64,000 nt of DNA from NCBI RefSeq assembly GCF_035083965.1, contig NC_089722.1:31004958-31068957 (forward strand), read 5' to 3'. Positions within the stretch are counted from its first letter, which is position 1. Every line of letters begins with the position of its first letter. A model generated the notes under the pieces. That model had not been told where the DNA came from. It worked only from the letters and a program-made list of their open reading frames with translations, and did no database searches. Shown one piece after another: positions 24,801 to 34,000 of this stretch. The DNA comes from Branchiostoma lanceolatum. Taxonomy: Eukaryota > Chordata > Leptocardii > Amphioxiformes > Branchiostomatidae. The position numbers were made by a program, and so were the translations under genes.

Positions 24801-25180
24801 TTTATGGTGAGAAACAAACAGCACAACCATGAAGACGGTTTAAAGGTACATTTTTGTACGATATATCGTTTTTTTATCATATATGCATTAAACTTTCTTT
24901 TATCATAATTCATTGATAGGTACCAGTAAGAAAAACCTAGAGCCACCAATAGACGAATCTTAACTTCAAACAAACTCATAGATCAGATCAGAGACAACCT
25001 GTATGTAGTTGAATAGTTAAACTTACTAATTGATGATTCTGATATAAGCACTAAGTCTTACGTTTCTTTTTCTCCTTTCTCCCCCGGGACAGAGAGCTGG
25101 TGTTCGGAGCCCAGGCGCACCAGGAGCAGGAACGCAAGATGGCAAAGGTGGTTCAGGCTCTCCAACAAACTGACGACTAA
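6678..25180 (+). CDS. LRRC74A: LRRC74-like leucine-rich-repeat / EF-hand protein
   Basis: Thirteen coding exons join in frame to 547 residues plus stop: 6678-6836, 7651-7831, 10200-10372, 10633-10740, 11564-11707, 14610-14777, 15450-15565, 16363-16441, 17417-17512, 18489-18567, 21172-21338, 22033-22118, 25093-25180. Residues 1-113 are Ser/Pro/Gly-rich, then acidic and probably disordered. Residues 114-171 carry YKEACKAIGVVPVSYFLRHM, a hallmark of LRRC74-type proteins. Residues 172-408 hold seven or eight RNase-inhibitor-type LRRs (LDLSWNGFGDDGA, LNLRDNWLEAQGG), mostly one repeat unit per exon. An EF-hand pair follows with loops at residues 473-484 and 509-520. Function of the family is poorly known: LRRs suggest a protein scaffold and the EF-hands calcium response. 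LRRC74A versus 74B cannot be settled here. A second EF-hand module downstream may supply an alternative C-terminus. Confidence 0.85.
7004..7096. mobile_element. Inverted-repeat MITE, CAAGCAGATGTG type
   Basis: The ends TCCTCAAGCAGATGTG and CACATCTGCTTGGAGA are complementary, about 93 bp in all. Related to the TTCTCCAAGCAGAGG family; similar ends occur at 60168-60312 and a lone end near 4619. Intron 1. Confidence 0.6.
7651..7831 (+). CDS. LRRC74-like exon 2 (acidic linker)
   Basis: Acceptor GCTCCCAG, donor GAAG/GTGGGA (phase 1). Encodes SVSRNGSARSSAKGRPGSK and then an acidic stretch ending YDTDLEIEG. Confidence 0.8.
7869..7953. repeat. 22-bp tandem repeat, four copies
   Basis: GACTTAAAACTATCCTAGAAAA repeated about four times almost perfectly, starting under 40 bp after the exon 2 donor. 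Confidence 0.9.
7954..9089. other. Intron 2 sequence, no feature recognised
   Basis: AT-rich intron with no exon-like segment. A short GGTTAGGGTTAGG occurs near 8310, too short to be meaningful. Confidence 0.4.
9090..9186 (-). mobile_element. tRNA-derived SINE head
   Basis: On the minus strand TAGCTCAACTGGTAGCAG resembles a Pol III A box and GTTCAATCCTGG a B box, about 60 bp apart. Extra spacing and lack of a clean cloverleaf argue for a SINE, not a functional tRNA gene. Confidence 0.5.
10013..10186 (+). mobile_element. tRNA-derived SINE with (CAAA)n tail
   Basis: An A-box-like AAGGTGGTCTAGTTGCTAG, a B-box GGGTTCGAATT, a body and a CAAA-repeat tail ending about 13 bp before the exon 3 acceptor. 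The tail must therefore provide the branch-point region of that acceptor. Confidence 0.65.
10200..10372 (+). CDS. LRRC74-like exon 3 (conserved pre-LRR segment)
   Basis: Acceptor TTTCCACAG, immediately preceded by a SINE (CAAA)n tail. Encodes RIEYDSTGRTTYKEACKAIG and LMHHGL-like VMMHHGLGPLGAKAIATSLV, closely resembling LRRC74 proteins. Donor GTG/GTACGG, phase 0. Confidence 0.88.
10633..10740 (+). CDS. LRRC74-like exon 4 (LRR)
   Basis: 36 codons, phase 0-0, including ILKLNLRDNWLEAQGGKYIA. Acceptor GACTTTCAG, donor CTG/GTAGGC. Confidence 0.9.
11045..11457. mobile_element. hAT-type MITE with 8-bp target duplication
   Basis: The ends TAGGGGTGGATACCGGTT and AACCGGTATCCACCCCTA are inverted. It is flanked by CTTATGGC on both sides (11037-11044, 11458-11465). 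413 bp, non-coding, in intron 4. An 8-bp duplication and a TAGGGGTG end are typical of hAT elements. Confidence 0.82.
11564..11707 (+). CDS. LRRC74-like exon 5 (LRRs)
   Basis: 48 codons, phase 0-0: DLSYNKIGNEGAEPIAEML then VLLSGNGFGDKAAEAF. Donor ATG/GTGAGG. Confidence 0.9.
12436..13727. mobile_element. 1.29-kb non-autonomous hAT element
   Basis: The termini CAGTGTTCTCGCCAGC and GCTGGCGAGAACACTG are perfect inverted repeats. The flanks carry an exact 8-bp duplication CTTGGGAG (12428-12435, 13728-13735). No transposase frame remains. The GC-rich block near 12500-12580 and the CGTCATTTGACGGG motif near the right end are internal. Intron 5. Confidence 0.88.
14145..14609. repeat. Long pyrimidine-rich tract with ~79-bp tandem repeats
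   Basis: The plus strand is mostly C and T for over 400 bp. The last 220 bp are about three copies of a 79-82-bp unit containing CCTTATTGTGCCAAAGTGCC. It ends directly at the exon 6 acceptor and acts as an extended polypyrimidine tract. Confidence 0.8.
14610..14777 (+). CDS. LRRC74-like exon 6 (two LRRs)
   Basis: 56 codons, phase 0-0: MDLSHNEFGEVSGELLG then VLDLSWNHLRRRGALAVSDG. The acceptor follows a very long pyrimidine-rich repeat tract (14145-14609). Confidence 0.9.
14815..15135. mobile_element. SINE-like repeat between CAAA/TTTG tracts
   Basis: It starts after a (TTTG)n run at 14818-14844 and ends in (CAAA)n at 15108-15130. The segment CCTTGACCTTTGTATTCCCAAGACCTACCCACAT recurs inverted near 23683-23720, and AGAGTACAAGCTGCATATCC recurs near 24137 and 24320, so this is an interspersed family. 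Confidence 0.55.
15450..15565 (+). CDS. LRRC74-like exon 7 (LRR)
   Basis: Encodes HLDLSWNGFGDDGAQSIGEA. Donor ATGAG/GTAAGG, phase 2, which forms Ser with the next exon. A palindromic element starts 22 bp beyond the donor. Confidence 0.9.
15588..15730. mobile_element. Near-perfect palindromic element with 10-bp flanking repeat
   Basis: Two arms of about 68 bp (GGTATGCCTAAACACCTCAC... and its complement) surround a very short loop. Flanked by GTTACATGTC on both sides (15578-15587, 15731-15740). The 9-10-bp duplication suggests a Mutator-type origin. Confidence 0.75.
15825..15906. repeat. Inverted repeat of a dispersed element
   Basis: Arms ATAGTTACTCAAGCAACTGG and its complement enclose a short A-rich spacer. 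Related sequence (GTTGCTTGAGT, ATCTTACTACCTGGATGT) recurs at 26650-26735 and 47170-47240. Confidence 0.65.
16363..16441 (+). CDS. LRRC74-like exon 8 (LRR)
   Basis: Acceptor CTGCTGCAG; encodes NNRISTEGAVLLAKGLIEND. Donor AAG/GTTAGT, phase 0. Confidence 0.88.
16530..16700 (+). mobile_element. SINE-like repeat (relative of 4160-4365)
   Basis: Shares GGGTGACCAGGTGTGCTTGG and the CAAAGCCGCACTGC block with the repeat at 4160-4365. Non-coding, intron 8. Confidence 0.45.
16903..17287. mobile_element. CAGGGCTCGAAAT-type MITE, copy 1
   Basis: 385 bp with ends CAGGGCTCGAAATTC and GAATTTCGAGCCCTG, flanked by AAGTA on both sides. The interior repeats GGTGCACTGGTGCACC-type palindromes. Sister copies at 46384-46771 and 50978-51390; partial copies near 19025-19092 and 45545-45845. 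Confidence 0.82.
17417..17512 (+). CDS. LRRC74-like exon 9 (LRR)
   Basis: 32 codons, phase 0-0: MGKNPMQSAGCYGILKGIS. Acceptor follows a (GTT)n run. Donor TCT/GTAAGT. Confidence 0.87.
17608..17993. mobile_element. hAT-like MITE with 8-bp duplication, copy 1
   Basis: The ends CACCCTCCTAAAAGCAGGAC and its complement are inverted, and the subterminal regions also pair (CAGGGCCCCTA). Flanked by GCATGTAT on both sides. A second copy lies at 44951-45328. Intron 9. Confidence 0.8.
18489..18567 (+). CDS. LRRC74-like exon 10 (post-LRR helix)
   Basis: Encodes DILVNDDFDELLKQVKEMLP. It ends ACAG/GTATGG (phase 1, joins exon 11). An internal phase-0 donor AAACAG/GTGAAG at 18530 would instead join in frame to the downstream EF-hand exon at 30931. 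Confidence 0.8.
19145..19602. mobile_element. TTAA-type MITE, second copy
   Basis: Inverted relative to 778-1276. It shares CATGCAGTCACTCTCTCATTGGTCGAAC and CACACAACGACATC blocks and the AAAATGCTCTGG terminal motif. Intron 10. Confidence 0.7.
20595..20726. mobile_element. TAGCC...GGCTA MITE with ~9-bp duplication
   Basis: 132 bp. Arms TAGCCTGGTATCCAAAC and GTTTGGTTACTAGGCTA pair with a few mismatches. The flanks are GTGGGTTTC and GTGGGTTTT. It shares end type and duplication length with 35381-35565. Confidence 0.68.
21172..21338 (+). CDS. LRRC74-like exon 11 (EF-hand 1, module A)
   Basis: A basic linker, then MTKLKQYVEKNNLRLVDLFN and loop DKDKSMSVTREE. The usual Gly at loop position 6 is Met. 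Acceptor TTTCTCAAG, donor GAG/GTTTGT, phase 0. Confidence 0.85.
22033..22118 (+). CDS. LRRC74-like exon 12 (EF-hand 2, module A)
   Basis: 86 nt encoding ATGIDLSPDELHRLLDTLDK with canonical loop DKDGDGEIEYGE. Donor GG/GTGAGT, phase 2. The same length and phase as the exon at 33435-33520. Confidence 0.87.
23640..23750 (-). mobile_element. SINE-like fragment
   Basis: Contains the complement of the CCTTGACCTTTGTATTCCCAAG block of the element at 14815-15135, followed by a CACCAGGGGGCCC-like segment. Intron 12. Confidence 0.45.
23800..24295 (-). mobile_element. LINE ORF2 C-terminal fragment, partly duplicated
   Basis: The minus strand encodes HSFFPCTIPQWNTLPGTVAT and APTVESFRARLEACPP before a stop, the usual end of a non-LTR retrotransposon reverse transcriptase. 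The segment GAAGGTGAGGCGGGCATTCCTCC occurs twice (near 24049 and 24195). Intron 12. Confidence 0.7.
25093..25180 (+). CDS. LRRC74-like exon 13 (module A terminus, stop)
   Basis: Acceptor GGGACAG. Completes EF-hand 2 with ELVFGAQAHQEQERKMAKV and ends QQTDD with TAA at 25178-25180. No nearby AATAAA was identified with confidence. Confidence 0.85.
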
Positions 25181-28100
25181 CAATTGCATTCTGGGCCACG
25201 TCCTCCCAGAGTGCATCAGAGGGAAAGGCTGCTTGTGCCGATCCTGATGCATGCTGGGATGTAACAATGCAGTACAGTGTACTAACTTTAATTTGCTGTG
25301 TTTGTGTGTGCCAAAAGTGGGACTAACTTCATCCTAATTGATAACCATGGTGCAAAGGTGGTGAAACAACATTTAATAATGTCATCAGCATTACATGACA
25401 TGATAACATGCTAAATCAAAGCAGATGTGTACAGATTTAAAGACGAGGGCAACTTTATAATCATTTAGAAATATGTCATTTCATACTTAGTTTAAACTGA
25501 ATTTTTACATGTTGCAAGTTTTGCCCCCCAATGCTAGATATGATTTTATCGGCAAAGAAACAGGGTTTCGAAATAGTTTATACCATTCTATATTTTTTGG
25601 AAAAAAATCTCAGGAAAGTTGGTTTGACCAATTCCCTTTTTCCTTGTTATAACCATTATCTTGTCAATTTTTTGGCCAGACAGAGACATTTCAGTGAATG
25701 CAGTCTGTGATTTTTTTAAAATTTCGGTTTTTAAAAACGTCGAGGCAGTGAAGCAGCTTTGAATTTCAGTGAATTTGACAAATTTTTAATGAAAAATTTC
25801 CACAAATGTGATGTGCAAAATTATAGTTTTGCACAGATAAAACCAAACTTTCTAAAACTTTCACAGACAAGATTTACCTTACAGGTTGAATTTCAATTAG
25901 ATGTCATGGAAAAACCTTTTGTAAAAACTGTTAGCGATGAATCTAAACTGCTAAGTTTCATTTGCTTGGTATCATAAGTTGCATTTTAGTCGGTGTCATG
26001 GTGAGGTGGCGGTACCATTTCATTTCACATCATGGTATGTGCATGTATGAAGTTTGTGTTGGGACCTTACATTGCAGTCGCGTGCCTCCCAGCCCAGCTG
26101 TTTGGCATAGTTTACGGAACAGCTGAGAAGATGCACTTTGGAATCTGTCGGAAATGCAGGAGCACAAATTGGATACATATGACTGGGTTCACACTTTGTA
26201 GCATCCTTCATTAACTGTTGAATAGTAACATTTTTCTTAAACGTTAACGTTATGAAAAGTGTTCGGGAAAGCAAAGCTCAGGAAAGACAACAATTCTTTC
26301 AACATTTTGGTGTTAGTCCTATGAGGTAAATTTGGTAGCTGCTTTGCATTTATTTTTTAGAGTGAATTTTAAAGGTTTATCTATGGTGACCTCTGCCAAT
26401 ACAGTTACCAGTTATCAATTTGTTACAAAAAGCAACCCATGAAAATACAATGTCTCAAATCTAAACTTAAGATTGTTTGAAGATTAATTTCTGATCTTTT
26501 TCTTTTTCAAAATTTTTGTGGGGCCAAAATGCATCTACAAGTTTGTGTTATGCAGTCCTGACCAGTGATGTTTAGGCAGGGATGCCTGTTTGCGTGTGAA
26601 CTTACATGTAGCCTGATAAAATCATGCTTTTAACAGCCCTCCATATATGTTGATGAAGGTTAGACATCCACGTAGTAAGATACGCCAAAAATAGTTAGTA
26701 CTCATTGACAAGCAACTGCATGGATAGAGTTTTGAAACAGACGCATGCACTATCTTTTGTCAGCAACTAAATGAAGGAAATGGATATACATTCATATAAT
26801 ATATCTCTAATCAGCCCCTGATGGCAAGAGATTGTGTAACGCAGGCTACGTGTGAACCCAGGTATATGTCTTCTATACACGGTGCTCAGATTGGACGAAA
26901 ATTGGAGCCGCAGACATATCAAGAAAGACATTTTCCCGATATACCCCTGAAGCATCCTGCGTGTGCATGGGTCAGGTTTGCTATGGATGGATTTGGAATG
27001 GGTGCAATGGTGACGGTCTAGATTAGTTTTTTTCACAAAGATGAGCAAGGAATTGATACATTTCAGAAAAGAATGAAGCAGCAAAAGAGTCAAGCTTGAA
27101 GACAACCCAAATGAAGATTGCAGTACCTTTTTTTGCTGAAACACATTTTTTAATCAATGTTCAGATTGTACATTTTTTTTTGAAATTCTATGGACTACCA
27201 GGTATGTTCTGAAAGGCATTGAGTGAAATCGTTTTGCTTTTTTGTTTACAATATTCTAATTTGATTTCTTTGTACCAAATTCAACAAAAGTCTTCCTATT
27301 AAAGGATTTCACAGGCATATGAAGAATGGAAGGGGGTGGTTGGGAATAATTTTTTGAGAAAAACATTGGCAAACAAGGAAATGGAAAGATGTGCATAATA
27401 GGTCATAGCTACATTTTGAGAGAATATTTTGTCTTGGAAACTACACTGTACCCCCCCCCCCCATCCCTCATTGTCTGGCCATTAATTTTCAATTGATTTA
27501 ACGTCAAATCAAATGCAGTCCTCATACAATATATAAGTTTTGTAAGTTTTGAGACTGATGTCAACTTTAGCCTGCATTATGATAAAACATGCAATAACAT
27601 GTAGGAAGCTTGCCAAGAACATAATAGTTATAGCATTGGTTTAAGATTAAGGTCTTTTTTTTTTTACCAAGAATGATGTATACCAGACTGAGTATATTTT
27701 GGGAGCAAACTCTGTGTTATTTCCAAATTTGGACCTGTGGAAAACATTCTGGGTTGTTCCAATTGTCATATTAGAGAGGTATGGTGTTTTTTTAGAATAA
27801 AGGACTAAGGGTGAAATTTTCCGGATGTCCCCCTAAATGTAAGTGAAATATTTCTAATGGTGAACTGTGGTGAAAGGATGTATATATTATCGCTCAATGT
27901 ATTATTTTTAGGGCAGTTGTAAAGTAAGGGTTATGTGTAATGTTAGGACTGACATGTCATAGCTGCTAGTTTAAAAAGATTCTTCTGCAGCTGAATGTAT
28001 ATTTTGGAGTCTGAATATTTTATTGTGTGCTTCGAATGTTTTAGTAACTTCTTTCAATGTTTTATGGTAAAATTTTAGAATCTTAAAACAGATTTGTATA

Positions 28101-30079
28101 TGAAAACAGGTATAGACTGAGAATAATACTTTCTATGTAAGTAGTTTGTGGTTGAAATTACCTTTGAACCACCTGATGCACCTTTAAATTCTCCCTTGGT
28201 TTGCTGTGAAACTGACTTTCTAAGACTTTCTGAGTAATAAATTCCCAACAAGAGTAACTGTTGGTAAGTATGTGATTGTTTTTGCTAACAGAGTGCATTT
28301 CACCCAACTCTCTTATCTTCAAATACATACTTATTGATTTTGATATTAGAAAAAGCAGTTTCTTGAGTTTGTTGGAAAAAATGTTTTGATATCAATGGGC
28401 CTTGCTGTAGTCGTCTACTTTGTATGCATCCAAGTTTGTCTTTAGTTAATGGTTACCAAGATCTTTTTTCAATTCAATGATTTTTTCTACCAAAAACCAC
28501 CTGTTGAATAATGGTGAGAAAAAGTTAAAATGAAAACTAGACCAATGAAGTTATATTAACTAAAGATAAAGGTGGTTTTAACTATCTTTTGATTAATTCT
28601 TCTGGTAAAGCTTGGGTGATAACTTGATAACTAAAGGCCATTTTGAACAGCAAACATACTAAAATAGCCCTGGAACTTGTAAGGCCCACTGAAAAAACAA
28701 AACAACAACAAAAAAACAGTCAAAATTCCCAAAATTTGTCTGCTTGTTCTAACTTGTAGCACTTCTCTTTGAGCTTTTCCTTTTTTTCTAAATCAATCAA
28801 AATACATGTTAATAACCCTTCAATTCAGTACCCTGACAAACAAAGTTATTCGTCCAAACACGGAAATGTTATTGGGTTACACATATTCAGGACTACTAGA
28901 GTCTATTTGAATTGACATTTAACAAAGTGGCTTTACTGAAGTGTGGGTTCTGTATTGTTACTCAAGAGTGCTTCATTCTCCCCCACAGCCGTTTTCCTCT
29001 TTGTTCCATTCCGCTTATTGAGCAAACATTGAGTATTTATTGACGTCCTTACTCAAAAACAAATTTACCCCCGGATGAATTGTAAAACGTGACAGGTAGC
29101 TGTCAGGCATTGTGCCACTGCAAACACAAAGTTGACAAAGAATAAACAAAAAGTGGGGTCAAGGCCCCATAGCCAGGTTTTAATAATTGCACATGAGTCA
29201 TACCCTACAATTGAATATTAAATTTTGCTTTCCTTCCTGCAAGGCATTTGGAATAATATTTCTTTGCCCCTAAATGGAGAAAATCACAATCTGTTATACT
29301 ACAACATGAAAAAAAGGCATAATCAAAGTCTCTAACCTTCTTTTTACTAATTATCTTAAGGATGACAGTAAAATATTGATTGTTTGTTTGTTATCCCTGA
29401 TGAAAATACCTGTGGGGTCTTCAAAAGCAAACTTTTCAAGTTTTCTCAAGGACCCAGTCTTTATCAAAACTGTTTTGATTCCAAATTGGTTTAGGAAGGA
29501 TTAGGTCTGAGCTGTTTTTTCTGCCAGCCTTAGAGGCGAACAAAGGACGTGGTTGTCTTCCTTCTCGCTCGACGAGTAACGATGAAAAGAAAAGCATGTA
29601 GAACAAGTAAGAAGAAACCACTTGACTCAAATCAGGCGTGACACAGAGGGCCTGGTGCTGAAAAAATTGACCTACCGTAAATTGTGGTTTTTTTTGCTAA
29701 GCTTAAATATGTACCTTCTAACAGTCTTCTAAAACATTTCCTGTGGTACAAATTGTCATTTTAACGACATTTTGCTTGAAAAGGGCATTTAATTCTTATA
29801 TGGTGACAAAAATTTTCTTAATATGTCCATCTTTTTTAAGTAGAACCCCAAAAAATGATGGCGAAAATTTGTGAAGATACAGTGTTCCGGTTCTGCCAAA
29901 TTCTCTGCCCCGTGGAAAGGGTCAGACCATGATATCCTTTTTCATGATCGAAAATATTCCTCGTCTTATTGCGCTTTCTCCGACTTGCGCTTTCTTCGTC
30001 TCCTTCTTTCCTGATGTCTTGGCTGACGTGCTCGTAGGTTGCGCTTCTCGTAGTTGTGTGAACTGTTACACCTGGCCCC
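25181..30079 (+). other. 3' flank / long intron, no gene recognised
   Basis: About 4.9 kb of AT-rich sequence after the first LRRC74-like stop, without convincing exons. A C homopolymer lies near 27451. A fragment of the repeat described at 15825 occurs near 26650. If the downstream EF-hand module belongs to the same gene, this is an intron; otherwise it is 3' UTR and intergenic. Confidence 0.4.
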
Positions 30080-30098
30080 ATGGCGAGAGCGGCGGTAG
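30080..30098 (+). CDS. Speculative first exon for the downstream EF-hand module
   Basis: CCCCATGGCGAGAGCGGCG is followed by two overlapping donors, GCG/GTAGGT (phase 0) and GTAG/GTAAGTATG (phase 1). The phase-0 donor would join to the exon at 30931. GC content rises locally. There is no homology evidence. Confidence 0.2.
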
Positions 30099-30930
30099 GT
30101 AAGTATGCGTATACCACCATGTTGACTTTGTTTGCTCTGCATTCCCAGGTTTCCACCCACAGGTGCTATTCTTCAAGCTATGTCTTGAAGATTTGCGCCT
30201 CACGATCTTGAATATTGTTAGCCTGCACTGTACTTTGTTCACATCTTTGCACCAAATATAAGTTACATAGTTTTGGTCACTGTATGTTTAGAGTTATTAT
30301 TTCACAACTAGCTGTGTTACCATTATTATGAGCTGGAAAGTTGCACTTTGTTTTGGTTAATGCAGTGTAGTAAATATAACTTAAATCGTTAATCTACACC
30401 TGAGCACTTTGTTGTGTGCATGTAACTTTGTGTTCATTGTGTGCATGGCTCAATTTTAAAGTTCTGAGGGTGGCAGATCACAAGTTTTCTCACTATATTT
30501 TGATTTACATTTTCAACAGCCTACAGATTTGATCAAATGTAAATTGTCGCTAACACTAGCTGACTTTCCCCTTATTACTTCTGTCTCTTCAACACATTGA
30601 TTTGAAATATGTTCAACTTGGTCTTCCTTTTTCCATTGCTTTTGCATCTCCCATCCAGAAAATGCTATTGATGAAAATATGGGTCTGCCATACTTGAACT
30701 TTGAAATGAGCCCCTGTGAATAGTGAACAAGCCAATTCACGGTTTAAACTATGCATGCGCTGTGCGATGGATTGTAAATAATATGTTGAAACACTTCTTG
30801 ACGTGGAATGTTCTAGACGAAAACTGTTTATAAGTTAGAGGCCTTCAATTTTTACCTTGGGCATGTGCAGTTTAAACGATGGCATGCCAGTATCTCCAAT
30901 TCATTATATCGTCTTTCCCCACACCTTTAG

Positions 30931-31068
30931 ACGATCGCCCAAGACGTGCTGACGGCTCTGAGGATGCACATTGAGAAGCGCGGGCTGCGGATGTGGGACG
31001 TCTTCCGCGCGATGGACGAGGACGGCAGCATGACGGTGTCCCGGGAAGAGTTCAGGGTTGGAATCAGG
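30931..31068 (+). CDS. Module B exon 1 (EF-hand)
   Basis: Acceptor CACCTTTAG with a good pyrimidine tract. 46 codons TIAQDVLTALRMHIEKRG... with loop DEDGSMTVSREE (Met at loop position 6, as in module A). Donor AGG/GTGAGG. Confidence 0.78.
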
Positions 31069-34000
31069 GTGAGGAGTCCTTCCGAGTCTTTACCCTGACT
31101 CCAATCCTGACCCCTTCAAGCTAACATAAGGCCATGTTGATTTGATTATATGGATGACATCCACATGCGCATCAATTTTCGATCATACTGTAAATCGTAC
31201 AAAGCAGCTGCAAAACAAGCAAATATATGCCGGGTATTGCAAAAAAATATCTGAAAACGGATTTCAAGCTATATTATTAAATATCAAAGAGTGCCAATGT
31301 GAAAGTAAATTCCAAAGTCAAAGAAGAAAAATGAAAAAATGTATTATGGGGTATACCATTATTATGATACTCTCTTTGTTAAGTCATTTGTTCAACCTTC
31401 CTGACCACTTATAGATTTCTTTTTTTTTTTCAAAATTTTTTTTCTTTCGCATGCTCGCATCAGTTTTGGGTATTCCCAGAGGATGTCATCCATATAATCG
31501 AATCAACATGGCCTACAAAAATGTATAATGGTTAGATAGAAAGAATAGGGTGTTTGCACTCACTAAAATGTATTGTAAATCTTCAAAATTTCACAGTTGT
31601 CTTATATCATAAAAAGTCAAAACTGCCCAAGAAGACCACTCTGGGGGCTGATAAAATCTGTTTTATGTGGACAGGTGGCCACTGTAGACAGGATTCTTAA
31701 TGCTTGTGTCAATGGAAAAAAATTCTCTAAAGGGACCACCAGAAAGTGGTCACATAGGCCAGGTGATCCTTATGTAGACATTGTCACTTGACACAGATTT
31801 GACGTAGTTTACCGAGAGGTGGCACAAAGCACTGCGAAAACCTACAGCAAAATAAAACCACTGCAAAAGTAAATACAATTAACTGTTCGGTTCTCGGTTC
31901 TCTCCCATAGCTTAGTCAGCCGTCGGGGCAGCATGTCTCTCAATTAACTGTACATGTAGCTATATTGTCTGCCATACTGAATAGTTAGACCTGGAAGTTT
32001 CAATTCAGTCTATGGATGACATCCTGTGCAAATTGCAAGAGCGCAAAGAAAACAAAACCAACGTAGAAGTAAACTAGAATGGCAACATTTTCGGGAAAAT
32101 GCAGAATATTCCCCTCCCATTACCTACACCTGAAATATGACAGCCATAGCATTGACTGTAAGGATATTACGAAGTTTCTGCATAAATTATGCAAAGGAGG
32201 TCGGCATTAGCATGATTTATGGCCAGGTGTGTTCACCTTTCCTAAAGGTACCTTCATCTCAAATATGACATCCATAGCTTTCATGGTAAGGGATATGCAT
32301 AAATTATGCATAATGCACTCATTAGCATAATTTATGGCCAGGTTTTCTGACCTTTCCTAAAGGTACCTGCATCTCAAATATGACATCCGTAGCCTTGACA
32401 GTAAGGGAAAAACAAGTTTATGCATAAATTATGCAAATGAGGTCCGCATTAGCATAATTTATATACAGGTGTGTTCACCTCTCCTAAAGGTACCTACATC
32501 TGAAATATGACATCCGTAGCCTTTACGGTAAGGGATATGCATAAATTATGCAAACGAAGCCCTCATTAGCATAATTTATGGCCAGGTTTTGTGACCCTTC
32601 CTAATGGTACCTACATCTCAAATATGACATCCGTAGCTTTCACGGTAAGGGAAATGCAAGTTTATGCATAAATTATGCAAATGAGGTCTTCATTAGCATA
32701 ATTTATGGCCAGGTTTTGTGACTCTTCCTAATGGTACCTACATCTCAAATATGACATCCGTAGCTTTCACGGTAAGGGAAATGCAAGTTTATGCATAAAT
32801 TATGCAAATGAGGTCTTCATTAGCATAATTTATGTCCAGGTGTGTTCACCTTTCCTAAAGGTACCTATATCTCAAATATGACATCTGCAGCTTTTACTGT
32901 AAAGGAAATACAACTTTATGCATAAATTATGCAAATGATGTCCTCATTAGCATAATTTATGTCCGGGTGTGTTCACCTTTCCTAAAGGTACCTACATCTC
33001 AAATATGACATCTGCAGCTTTTACTGTAAAGGAAATACAACTTTTTGCATAAATTATGCAAATGATGTCCTCATTAGCATAATTTATCGTCAGGTGTATT
33101 CACCTTTCCTATAGGTACCTACATCTCAAATATAACATCCGTACATTGTAACATAAGGTACATATAATTTTCTGGAATACCATTAGTAGAGCTACCACCG
33201 CACATCTACTTGGTTTTTGGCAGAAGAAGAAGAAGAAGAAGAAAGAAGAAGAAGAAGAAGAAGAAGAAGAACAGGCAAGCAAAAACAGTATATCCCCCTT
33301 CCCACTGGAAGGGGAATATAATGAAAGCAAGGAGGTTATAGGGGGAATATATTAACTGCCTTGGCTAAAGGGAATCAGAATTAAAAAAAAATTCTGGTGT
33401 TATTTTATCTGGTGTTATTCCTCTCCTCCCACAGAACACAGGTATTGAGCTGGAGGATGAAGAACTGGATGTGCTGATTGATTACCTCGACAAGGACGGG
33501 GATGGAGACATTGACTATGAGTGAGTGTAGAAGAATAAGATTTCATGTCATACCCACAATTGATACCTCATGGTGACTATTTCTTCCTGCATTAATTTTA
33601 AGGCCGGGTAAAAATGCTTCGGGGTCCCGGTTGAGCCCAAAAATAGCCTGGCAGCCCGAAAGTGCAAAAAACACCCCGTCAACTACCCCATGAGGCCCCT
33701 TTTTCCAATTGGGACCTAAGCATAACCTTCATCAAAGAACAATTTTTTTGGTTTTAGCCTGGGTACCATTTACCCATGGGTTGATTGATGCTAGTCACCT
33801 ACTTACACACAAGGAATTTGAAAGGTATCATGGCAGTGAGCATAAAGTAATCGGGATGGTAGAAGTGGGCATCTATAGTTATCGGGGAGGTAGTAGTAGT
33901 AGTAGTCCACTGTTTTCTGCTGCTGCAGTAGTAGAAATCGGGTGATCGGGGAGGTAGCAACTGCTAATTTTGTGTAATGTCCACAGAGAACTGGTGGAGG

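Noticed and set aside
29836..30160. Basic Arg/Lys/Glu-rich minus-strand frames
   Set aside because: No domain and two competing frames. The local GC rise is better explained as a possible plus-strand promoter or exon.
32113..33150. CRISPR-like array of repeats
   Set aside because: Units are contiguous with no unique spacers, in an animal intron, so it is a tandem satellite.
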